DNA of 27,671 nt from a virus, in the IMG/VR virus record IMGVR_UViG_3300036771_000096, positions 1 to 27,671 of that record; one strand, given 5' to 3'. The position numbers and the translations under genes were made by a program. Below the pieces are notes generated by a model. The model was given only the letters and a program-made list of their open reading frames with translations. It was not told the origin of the DNA and searched no databases. This document shows, piece after piece, positions 22,037 to 27,671 of this stretch; positions within the stretch are counted from its first letter, which is position 1; every line of letters begins with the position of its first letter.

Positions 22037-22143
22037 ACTACGAACAGAGAAGGGAGGGCCGCCCGCGGCCCCTCTTCCGCCCCACGGCTCGCCACGGACG
22101 CCGCCACCCGCGCCGGCAGAAAGGGGTGAAGGCCGATGCCTGA
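22033..22143 (+). CDS. Possible very small Arg-rich protein (36 aa)
   Basis: An ATG overlapping the preceding TGA (ATGA at 22033) opens a short frame, MNYEQRREGRPRPLFRPTAR, that stops at 22143. The overlap favours it, but most of the frame lies in a dispersed repeat (22042-22093), so it could be chance. Confidence 0.3.
   Translation: MNYEQRREGRPRPLFRPTARHGRRHPRRQKGVKADA
22042..22093. repeat. Dispersed repeat C, copy 1
   Basis: These 52 bases (starting GAACAGAGAAGGGAGGG) match 23425-23476 at 46 positions by eye, in the same orientation. This copy contains GGGCCGC/GCGGCCC and could fold. A weaker relative (GTGAACAGACGAGAGCCCCG) lies near 20290. Its role is unknown. Confidence 0.6.
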
Positions 22144-22353
22144 GCGCCAGCGCCGAAGGCGCGACACCTTGAGGGCGGCGGGCCTATGCGTCACACTTGA
22201 CAGTCGTTCAGCACCGGGTGTACTTTGCGCTCATTCCCCCACAGTTCGATGAGCTTTGACGCGTAGCCCCAAGTTAAGCCTCAATCCCGCAGTTCACAAC
22301 CTTAGCCGGGCACGAGCAGCGGCCCTGCCAAGCCACCAAAAGAGGAGGGAACC
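22144..22353 (+). other. Intergenic region with weak promoter
   Basis: No convincing gene. TTGACA (22197-22202) with TACTTT (22221-22226, spacing 18) could be the promoter of the secreted protein at 22354; the -10 is poor. A short frame starting ATGCCTGAG at 22136 exists, but nothing supports it. Confidence 0.35.
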
Positions 22354-22644
22354 ATGCGTCTATCTGCCAGCATAGCGAGACGGCTCGTCTTCGGCATAGC
22401 TCTGACTCTGATGATCGGCGGTGCTGTCTTGCCGTCGAGGGGAGTTAGTTCTTCCAGAGTTTCATGTGCCGGGTCTGAGAAGGAAATTACCTACTACAGC
22501 GACGCGTCCTACTCACAGGTGGTAGGCACCAGGCACATTTATTGTAACGGGCGGGGCACGCTGGTGGGCACAACTTCGCCCTACCATACGGAGGACATTC
22601 TCAACGTCTGTTGCCCCGACCAGAATGGCTGCGTACCCTGTTAA
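22354..22644 (+). CDS. Small secreted Cys-rich protein, possibly DUF6289-like
   Basis: A 96-aa protein. GGAGGG lies about 5 bases before the ATG at 22354. The signal sequence covers about residues 1-33 (RRLVFGIALTLMIGGAVL). The mature part has five Cys, an EITYYSDASYSQVVGTRH motif and a CPDQNGCVPC end. YYSDA followed by a VVG turn and a Cys-rich tail is seen in small secreted DUF6289-type proteins; I am only moderately sure of that assignment. Such proteins have no known function. A strong terminator follows the gene, so it is probably expressed alone. Confidence 0.65.
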   Translation: MRLSASIARRLVFGIALTLMIGGAVLPSRGVSSSRVSCAGSEKEITYYSDASYSQVVGTRHIYCNGRGTLVGTTSPYHTEDILNVCCPDQNGCVPC

Positions 22645-22678
22645 AATTCGGCCCACCTGGAGGATTCGGGTAATGAGC

Positions 22679-22715
22679 GGGGCGGGTCTCTTCGGAGGCT
22701 CGCCCCATCTCTTTT
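22679..22715 (+). terminator. Intrinsic terminator with UUCG loop
   Basis: GGGGCGGGTCTC pairs with GAGGCTCGCCCC (two G-U pairs) around a UUCG tetraloop at 22691-22694, followed by ATCTCTTTTG. It lies 35 bp after the secreted-protein stop and before the convergent gene at 22732. Confidence 0.75.
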
Positions 22716-22731
22716 GTCTAATACCTCCGCC

Positions 22732-23220
22732 CTAGCCCTGGCACTCGACCTGGAAGTCGAAGCTGGTCGCGGTTATCTGACCGTTGGCGTTGACCGTCGT
22801 GTGAATCGTCGTCCGCACGACGAGGTTGTCCGCGCTGCCCTGCGCGATCAGGTGTAGCTGCCCGACCGAGTTGAGCACGTGCGCGCCATTGTCAATCGGG
22901 GTCTGCTCGATTGAGTCCACCGTCTCGTTGGCGTTGTACTGTACGCCGCTCGCCGACGTGCCGCTCAGGTGGAACTGGATGTGCGTCTTGAAGGTGGTGT
23001 TGTTTGTATTCGTGGTGAGATGCACTACCACGTGCGAGTCGCCGCTGATGTTGACCGTCTCGCCGTTGCAGGCGGTGGCGGTAAAGTCAATCGGGACGGT
23101 GGTGTTGTCGGTTGACGTGGTGGCCTGCGCCTCGGCGCGGGGCGGCGTCGCTAACATGGGCAGCGCCAGCGAGCACGAGCAAGCCAGGAGTAGTAGGAGT
23201 CGCAAGGATTTTCTGTTCAT
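22732..23220 (-). CDS. Secreted beta-rich hypothetical protein (162 aa)
   Basis: ATG 23220 with AAGGAGAG about 9 bases upstream. The signal peptide is MNRKSLRLLLLLACSCSLAL, continuing to about residue 31 (EAQ). The mature chain is rich in Thr, Asn and Ser with alternating hydrophobics (VVVHLTTNTNNTTFKTHIQF, then TTIHTTVNANGQITATSFDF) and has a Cys at each end (TACNGE and VECQG) that can form a disulfide closing a beta-sandwich. No catalytic motif. Similar Thr/Asn-rich secreted proteins are common in soil bacteria, without known function. Confidence 0.75.
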   Translation of the reverse strand: MNRKSLRLLLLLACSCSLALPMLATPPRAEAQATTSTDNTTVPIDFTATACNGETVNISGDSHVVVHLTTNTNNTTFKTHIQFHLSGTSASGVQYNANETVDSIEQTPIDNGAHVLNSVGQLHLIAQGSADNLVVRTTIHTTVNANGQITATSFDFQVECQG

Positions 23221-23578
23221 GCGTCATCTCTCCTTTGGTCAGAGGAAATAGGGCACGCCCCGCGGCGGAAGTTCGGCGCGCTGGTGGACTGGTGAGTGAA
23301 CGCCGGCGAGATGAGCTAAGGCCCCGGCGTTCATCCGTAGAACTGTCTTTCGCGTAGCGCCGGAACTCTATACCGAAATGAAAAGGGAAGGCAAGGGAGA
23401 GGACAGGCAAGAAGAGCGGACAGTGAACAGAGAAGGGAGGGGCGCCCGCGGGCTCTCTTCCGTCCCACGGCACGCACCCCGCCCGCCACGCGCGCCACGC
23501 TGGCGCAGGCTGCACGATTCAGCCCCGAGACGTGCCGCGGCATACCCGGATTCAACCTGGGGCGATTCTGTGCGAAGT
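23221..23578. other. Intergenic region with inverted repeat and dispersed repeats C and D
   Basis: No gene is seen. A 10-bp perfect inverted repeat (23297-23306 with 23324-23333), copy 2 of repeat C and copy 1 of repeat D lie here. The open frames that cross it are low-complexity Arg/Gly/Pro shadows. Confidence 0.5.
23425..23476. repeat. Dispersed repeat C, copy 2
   Basis: Partner of 22042-22093 (46 of 52 bases alike by eye). Lies between the secreted protein at 22732-23220 and the gene ending at 23579. Confidence 0.6.
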
Positions 23579-23580
23579 TT
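23543..23580. repeat. Dispersed repeat D, copy 1
   Basis: TACC, then GGATTCAAC and GGGGCGATTCTG with GCGAAGTTT recur at 26797-26835 in the same order and orientation, with a few changes and a 1-2 base gap. This copy touches the stop codon of the gene at 23579. Confidence 0.55.
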
Positions 23581-24871
23581 AATGTTTTCTACTCGGAGCG
23601 CTTCGCGTGTGCGGGTGAACGTATGTTCCGTCTTTACGGTAATAGCCCTTAACGTTGACGGTTCCGTCTGCCGGGGCCGGGGTGTAACTAGACGAAGGTG
23701 AGTCAGACTTAGATAGGCTTTTATATTGAAGACGTGTTGCGAACTCTTTAAAGCCTTCGACGGCTTCACGAGCAACCCGAAATTCGGTAGTCCCCCATTT
23801 ACCTTCAATGCTCTTAGCTTTTAGAAGACTCTCCACATCGGAGGCGGTCAGGGATACGGTTGCTCTTTCCTGTACCCACTGCATAAGCTCCGACCGATTA
23901 AATGTGTAATCTTTGATAGGCAGAGAAAGCCTTTCGGCGTCGGTCAAGAGATATAGCGTGTCTGCCTTTGAATATTGAAGCGGTGAAGACACGCTACCTT
24001 TGTCGGTCGAAGAAAGAAGTATGGCGAACTGTACATTCCCGTCACTCTTTGTCCCTTTATACTTGGCTACGGCCGTAACCCAGAGACCTTCCAAGTCGGA
24101 TTCAGGGCGTGAAAGGGAGTCCTGTAATACGGCGGTGGTTGTATCACTAAAGCGGTCATACTCGGTTGATATTCTGTGCAGCCCTTCGGGCAGGGGGTCG
24201 GACACAACGGGCTGCTCGACAAAGAAAATGTTACCGAATAAATGGAAGGCCCGCAGTTTATCACTAGCATTTGTGCCCGACAGGGATACATCAATAAAGC
24301 CCACCTCTCCCGCGGGAGTCTTCAGTACAAACCGTACCGGAGACTCTTCGTTCTCACCTGGCACGACATCCACAACATCGACTTTAGTAGGACTCGATTC
24401 CATGCCCACGTAGCCGGAATCGCCAAAGTCGGAGACGTACCGCCTTAAAGTCTTTTCCTTTAACCAAAGCACCTTGCCCTTATATGCGGCCCTTGCGTAT
24501 TCAATGTCCGCCACCGGGGCAATGCCTTCAACTTGGTTATTAACAGACTCGGCGACAAGTTTTTCCCCCGTATTCTCGACGGTCATCTCAACGTTCCACG
24601 CTCCAGATACGACCGCGGAAGCCGAAGATACCCCTGTCACCTGAGCCACCCGCCCGACATATGTTTCATAAGGCAGCGGGCTTCGCTTGTTTTTTCGTGA
24701 AATGCCTTGGTATCCGTAGCTTCGCAAGGACGGTGATCGACCTAAAAAGACAAACCGCCGACCCACCCAATCAGTGATCCGTAGCGTTGATGGAGTGCCC
24801 GAATTTTGTCCAGCTAATGAGGTGGATATAAGAAGAGCTATAAAGAGTAGGCAAGCAAACAGATGTCGCAT
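23579..24871 (-). CDS. Secreted hypothetical protein with C-terminal YYRKDGTYVHPHTRS motif
   Basis: A 430-aa protein. ATG 24871 has AAAGGAG 7 bases upstream. The signal peptide is MRHLFACLLFIALLISTSLA, with cleavage before GQN. The mature part is a mixed beta protein with repeated VG/VT turns and a helical segment near 330-385. The C-terminus VNVKGYYRKDGTYVHPHTRS is a short motif found at the end of many small or secreted bacterial proteins. No catalytic site is recognised. Base composition is less GC-rich than the primase-tail operon, consistent with a different origin. Confidence 0.75.
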   Translation of the reverse strand: MRHLFACLLFIALLISTSLAGQNSGTPSTLRITDWVGRRFVFLGRSPSLRSYGYQGISRKNKRSPLPYETYVGRVAQVTGVSSASAVVSGAWNVEMTVENTGEKLVAESVNNQVEGIAPVADIEYARAAYKGKVLWLKEKTLRRYVSDFGDSGYVGMESSPTKVDVVDVVPGENEESPVRFVLKTPAGEVGFIDVSLSGTNASDKLRAFHLFGNIFFVEQPVVSDPLPEGLHRISTEYDRFSDTTTAVLQDSLSRPESDLEGLWVTAVAKYKGTKSDGNVQFAILLSSTDKGSVSSPLQYSKADTLYLLTDAERLSLPIKDYTFNRSELMQWVQERATVSLTASDVESLLKAKSIEGKWGTTEFRVAREAVEGFKEFATRLQYKSLSKSDSPSSSYTPAPADGTVNVKGYYRKDGTYVHPHTRSAPSRKH

Positions 24872-24925
24872 GTGAGTCTCCTTTCGGGCTGTGGACTCTA
24901 TACGTGAATCGACAAAGACTGTGGC

Positions 24926-26524
24926 CTACGCCACGGAGACGCTCTGCGGCAATGCCACCATGGGCAGCGCCTGCTGCCCGTCCCTTAGCATCGCCAGCGT
25001 CTTCCTGTATTCGGCCGCCTCGGCCGCCAGCGTCATGTCGATCTCGCCGTGATTCTCCCTGACGGCCTGTGCTATCTCGTCAATCGTGACCCGGAAGAAC
25101 TCCTTACGGTGATTGATGAGATTAACCTGTCGTCCGTTGAAGAGCTTGTGCAACTTGTTCTCCAGTGTGGGGGCGTCATTCGAGTAGATGATGGCGTGTA
25201 CGTCGAAGGCGAATGGGACTGAGGCGTCGCCCAACTCCCGCACCCTGTCCATTGGGTCGAGTCGGCGCGTCATGCCGATTTTGTAGACGTGCTCGCCGAA
25301 CGAGCCAACGTTGGAGATGATGTAGACGTGGCCAGAGCGGGTCATCTGAGCCTGCGCGATAGCGCGCTCCTTGTTGGTCTTCGCCTCGGCCAGCCGACGC
25401 TGTAACTCTTCGACCTGCCACATCAGCTTCTGCTGCTTCTCGCCGACGGCGCGCTGCGCCTCCTCGGTGGCCTTGCGCAGGGCCTCGGCGTAGCGCTTCT
25501 CCTCCTTCTCAGCGTCGAGCTGGGCCTTCTCCAGTTCCCTGAGCGCGGTTTCCTCTTCCCGCATCTGCTCCCGGATGCGGCGCTGCTCTTCTTTCTCCTC
25601 CTGCACCTTGTCTTGATATTCATGGACGAGGAATAGCTCTTCGAGTTTCAAATACAGATAGTCGCTGGCGATGTGGCAGGCTTGAACTTCGGCCATGCCG
25701 TTGATGGCCTCGTAGGCTTTCTGGATGCGTGCCTCCATGACCTTCACGTTGTTGTATTTCACCTTCGCGACCGCGGCGTCACTCTCGCCGTTGAAGGCCC
25801 GGAGCATCAGCTTCAGCGTCTGGTTAACCGACTTTCGCCCCTCGGCACGGCTTCCGTTGACGGCCCACTCCACCGGGCAGACGGCGGCCGACTTATTCTT
25901 AACCATCTGCTTCTGGCGGTCGCGTATCTCGTCCAGCTTACGCTGGTAGCTGATTGAATCGGCGAACGCGTGCCGCGGCTTGTAAAAGCCGAAGGACTGG
26001 AGGTTGGCCTCCTCATCGAGGGCGTTGAACTCCGCGCGCAGCCGGTCGATACTTACCTGGAAGGCGGCCATGTCCGACTCGCCCTGCCGGCGCTTATCAC
26101 GCAGATCGTCAAGCAACTCCTGCTGGTTGACCTTGATTTGCGCGATTACCCCGTCCAGTCGAGTTTGCTCCGCCTCCAATTCGGCACGCCGGGCCTGCGC
26201 CTCCGCCTCGACTTGAGCCCGCGCCTTCTGCTTCTCTGTTTCTAGGCCCTCCAGCACACGCCGCCTCTCATCCAGGGCGCCGGCGATGTCAGCCTGAATC
26301 GTCGCGCGCTCCGATTCGAGGGCCTGCAACACACGCGCCTTCTCGGCTTCAACGTCGAGTACGGCCCGGTAACGGTTTTTGAAGTCTTTGTGCTCTCGTG
26401 CGAGTTGCTGGTGGGCTTCGTCGAGTTGCCGGTGCGCGGCTGCCTGTTTTTGCAGACGCAGGAAGAGAAAGACTGCGGCGGCGACAGCTATGGCCGCCAA
26501 GATGCCGAGGGCGACGGTGAGCAT
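24926..26524 (-). CDS. DUF4041-type membrane protein with C-terminal GIY-YIG (T5orf172/MUG113) domain
   Basis: A 532-aa protein; GGAGG lies 7 bases before the ATG at 26524. Residues 1-22 (LTVALGILAAIAVAAAVFLF) form a transmembrane helix. A long coiled coil (about 25-185) leads to the DUF4041 core (about 195-310: SFGFYKPRHAFADSISYQRK, then VKVMEARIQKAYEAIN) and a second coiled coil (to about 395). The last domain (about 398-480) is a GIY-YIG-type fold: GHVYIISN, VYKIGMTRRL and the Glu of LENKLHKLF. GIY-YIG domains cut DNA. The DUF4041 plus MUG113 pair is widespread on phages and mobile elements; its target is not known. It could act in defence, superinfection exclusion or recombination at the membrane. 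Confidence 0.85.
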   Translation of the reverse strand: MLTVALGILAAIAVAAAVFLFLRLQKQAAAHRQLDEAHQQLAREHKDFKNRYRAVLDVEAEKARVLQALESERATIQADIAGALDERRRVLEGLETEKQKARAQVEAEAQARRAELEAEQTRLDGVIAQIKVNQQELLDDLRDKRRQGESDMAAFQVSIDRLRAEFNALDEEANLQSFGFYKPRHAFADSISYQRKLDEIRDRQKQMVKNKSAAVCPVEWAVNGSRAEGRKSVNQTLKLMLRAFNGESDAAVAKVKYNNVKVMEARIQKAYEAINGMAEVQACHIASDYLYLKLEELFLVHEYQDKVQEEKEEQRRIREQMREEETALRELEKAQLDAEKEEKRYAEALRKATEEAQRAVGEKQQKLMWQVEELQRRLAEAKTNKERAIAQAQMTRSGHVYIISNVGSFGEHVYKIGMTRRLDPMDRVRELGDASVPFAFDVHAIIYSNDAPTLENKLHKLFNGRQVNLINHRKEFFRVTIDEIAQAVRENHGEIDMTLAAEAAEYRKTLAMLRDGQQALPMVALPQSVSVA

Positions 26525-26796
26525 TTGAAACCTCCGGGGGTGATAAAGCTGAAAGCTCGGCTGGTCGGGATTCTGGAGGCTCTATGTACGAGGTAAACGC
26601 AGAGCCTCCGGTCGTCGGTTATGGGTCGGCAGCAGGTTTGTCCTTGAGTGAGAGCAAGCCTAGCGGCCGCGCCGGGTGACAGACAATATGCCACGTAGGA
26701 GGCATACGTCAACGTCTGAGAGACAAGGCTAGGTCCCGCGCCGCGTGCGCGCTTTGCCGCTTCCCTTGAGAGATTCACTCCTTAGACGGCCCGCAG

Positions 26797-26835
26797 TACC
26801 CCTGGATTCAACACAGGGCGATTCTGCGCGAAGTT
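26797..26835. repeat. Dispersed repeat D, copy 2
   Basis: Partner of 23543-23580. The longer surrounding sequence still aligns loosely, so the two copies may be the ends or remnants of a small mobile or recombined segment. Confidence 0.55.
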
Positions 26836-26916
26836 TGAGGGAGGGAAGCGAGCAGGATTTCCGCATAGCGAAAAGTGCGCGGAGCACCGGCCGGAGCGCA
26901 GGGGGCATCAAATAGT

Positions 26917-26946
26917 TTGACCTCAACGGTCGTTGGGGTTTATCTT
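26917..26946 (+). promoter_or_regulatory. Promoter of the NYN gene with palindromic operator in the spacer
   Basis: TTGACC (26917-26922) and TATCTT (26941-26946) are 18 bp apart. The spacer holds the inverted repeat CCTCAACG-GT-CGTTGGGG (26921-26938, one mismatch), a natural repressor site. The predicted message has about 65-70 nt of leader. Confidence 0.5.
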
Positions 26947-26989
26947 TATCGCAAATCAACCTCGGCTGGGCCGCGAGGCTCACCGAGTC

Positions 26990-27020
26990 CCTCCGGGTTG
27001 CGGCCCGGAGGTTTTATTTT
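26990..27020 (+). promoter_or_regulatory. Hairpin sequestering the ribosome binding site of the NYN gene
   Basis: CCTCCGGG (26990-26997) pairs perfectly with CCCGGAGG (27004-27011) around a 6-nt loop, then TTTTATTTT runs directly into the ATG at 27021. GGAGG in the right arm is the only ribosome binding site. The same structure is a good intrinsic terminator. Either transcription ends before the gene or translation is blocked until the stem opens. A second stem CCTCG/CGAGG (about 26960-26978) could compete with it. Confidence 0.65.
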
Positions 27021-27668
27021 ATGCCCCCAATTAACCGCACGATCTTCCTCGTAGACGGCTTCAACCTTTACCATTCCCTCAAGAGTGCGAGCCACGATTT
27101 GGGCGGTGCGGGAACGCGCTGGCTCGACATCCGCGCGCTGTGCGCCTCGTACCTGTCGGCCATCGGTGGCAACGCTCAGGTGGAGGCCATCTACTACTTC
27201 TCCGCGCTCGCCACGCACCTTCTAGCCGTAGACCCGCAAATCACCGCGCGGCATCAGGCTTACCTCGAATGCCTGACGGCCACGGGCGTTTCGGTCGAGC
27301 TGGCCCGCTTCAAAAAGAAGCAGTTCAAGTGCATCCACTGCGGGCAGACCATCAAGCGTTTCGAGGAGAAAGAGACGGACGTGGCGGTCGCGTCGAAACT
27401 GCTGGAGGTGTGCTGCACCGGCCAGTGCGACACGGCGATGATAATGACCGGTGACACCGACATCGTGCCGGCAGTCAGGACGGCTCAGAGACTCTTCCCG
27501 AACGTGCAGATCGGCTTCCTCATGCCCTACAAGCGGCACAACAACGACCTGACCAAACTCACGCCCCTGCACTTCGACATCCCCAAGGGGACGTACACCA
27601 AACATCAGTTCCCCGACCCGTTCGTCACGCCCAAAGGTAAGAGCATCAGCAAGCCGGCGAAGTGGTAG
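27021..27668 (+). CDS. NYN-domain (PIN-like) RNase protein
   Basis: A 215-aa protein with the NYN/LabA-type fold. The first acidic strand is TIFLVDGFNLYHS (Asp about 12). The central Glu/Asp pair is KETDVAVASKLLE (about 117-129). The third strand is IMTGDTDIVPAVR with the last Asp pair. KCIHCG with two Cys may bind zinc. NYN proteins are PIN-related nucleases, mostly acting on RNA, and are often found in mobile elements and beside toxin-antitoxin or defence genes. The gene is complete here; bases 1-124 of the window repeat its 3' end. Its expression seems tightly held by a promoter operator and a hairpin over the ribosome binding site. The target is unknown. Confidence 0.88.
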   Translation: MPPINRTIFLVDGFNLYHSLKSASHDLGGAGTRWLDIRALCASYLSAIGGNAQVEAIYYFSALATHLLAVDPQITARHQAYLECLTATGVSVELARFKKKQFKCIHCGQTIKRFEEKETDVAVASKLLEVCCTGQCDTAMIMTGDTDIVPAVRTAQRLFPNVQIGFLMPYKRHNNDLTKLTPLHFDIPKGTYTKHQFPDPFVTPKGKSISKPAKW

Positions 27669-27671
27669 GCC
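27545..27671. repeat. Terminal direct repeat, right copy (circular contig overlap)
   Basis: Exact duplicate of positions 1-127. Base 27545 corresponds to base 1, so the gene ending at 27668 and the fragment ending at 124 are the same gene. Confidence 0.9.

Larger units (their letters stand above)
26525..27020. other. Intergenic region with leader hairpin, repeat D and a regulated promoter
   Basis: No convincing gene. A 9-bp inverted repeat (GGAGGCTCT 26575-26583 with 26601-26609) lies in the leader of the minus-strand DUF4041 gene. Repeat D copy 2 (26797-26835) follows, then the promoter, operator and hairpin of the NYN gene. Confidence 0.5.

Noticed and set aside
21520-22143. 207-aa frame running through two genes
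   Set aside because: Only its first part after 21604 looks coding; the rest is an Arg/His/Gly-rich out-of-frame reading of the gene ending at 22036.
26488-26983. Two minus-strand frames of 84 and 96 aa upstream of the NYN gene
   Set aside because: No ribosome binding site, low-complexity content, and they cross repeat D and hairpins.
1-27671. CRISPR array, rRNA, tRNA, insertion sequence, integrase or transposase
   Set aside because: No evenly spaced repeat-spacer pattern, no RNA gene signatures and no recombinase or transposase motifs were seen on either strand.

Overview
The first 127 bases (1-127) are repeated exactly as the last 127 bases (27545-27671). The window is therefore best read as a complete circular molecule of 27,544 bp, cut open inside the 3' end of one gene (a NYN-domain protein). 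The DNA is GC-rich and tightly packed. Several encoded proteins have classical signal peptides or lipoboxes, which fits a diderm bacterial host. I guess a soil or sediment lineage, possibly Acidobacteriota, but with low confidence because there is no rRNA, tRNA or host marker gene.

Layout on the circle. (1) About 500-1240 is a gene-poor, AT-richer stretch with four 17-bp iterons, an AT-rich block and a DnaA-box-like site: the best candidate replication origin. A remnant of a PIN-domain protein follows. (2) 1937-4526, plus strand: a membrane-anchored protein, a lipoprotein translationally coupled to it, and an SGNH hydrolase. (3) 4629-6301, minus strand: small phage-like genes, including a helix-turn-helix protein resembling small terminase subunits. 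(4) 6487-15109, minus strand: one long, tightly coupled operon. It starts with a small protein and an archaeo-eukaryotic-type primase/polymerase (Prim-Pol) protein and runs into a tail-assembly block: a tail chaperone with a textbook -1 frameshift site, a virion-morphogenesis protein, and a 1148-aa tape measure protein with a lytic transglycosylase domain. (5) 15110-15583: a cluster of strong hairpins. (6) 15584-19803, minus strand: an unknown HTH protein, a secreted FxLYD-like protein, a partition operon (membrane protein, ParA, RHH-type ParB), a coiled-coil protein and a MerR/excisionase-like regulator. (7) 19941-22143, plus strand: a divergent operon of a SWIM-type zinc-finger protein and unknown small proteins, one with an apparent +1 frameshift. 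(8) 22354-27668: secreted proteins, a DUF4041/GIY-YIG protein and the NYN-domain RNase-like protein.

How it fits together. Replication (Prim-Pol, iterons) and segregation (ParA/RHH with repeated flanking sites) are those of a low-copy plasmid. The tail genes are those of a long-tailed phage. I find no large terminase, portal, capsid, protease, major tail protein, integrase or lysis gene. The element therefore looks like a phage-plasmid derivative or satellite that keeps a tail-length/tail-assembly module inside its replication operon and carries many envelope-directed cargo proteins. A short motif of the form GCG-NNN-GCG followed by an A/T-rich tail occurs at five places around the partition and regulator operons and may tie their control together.
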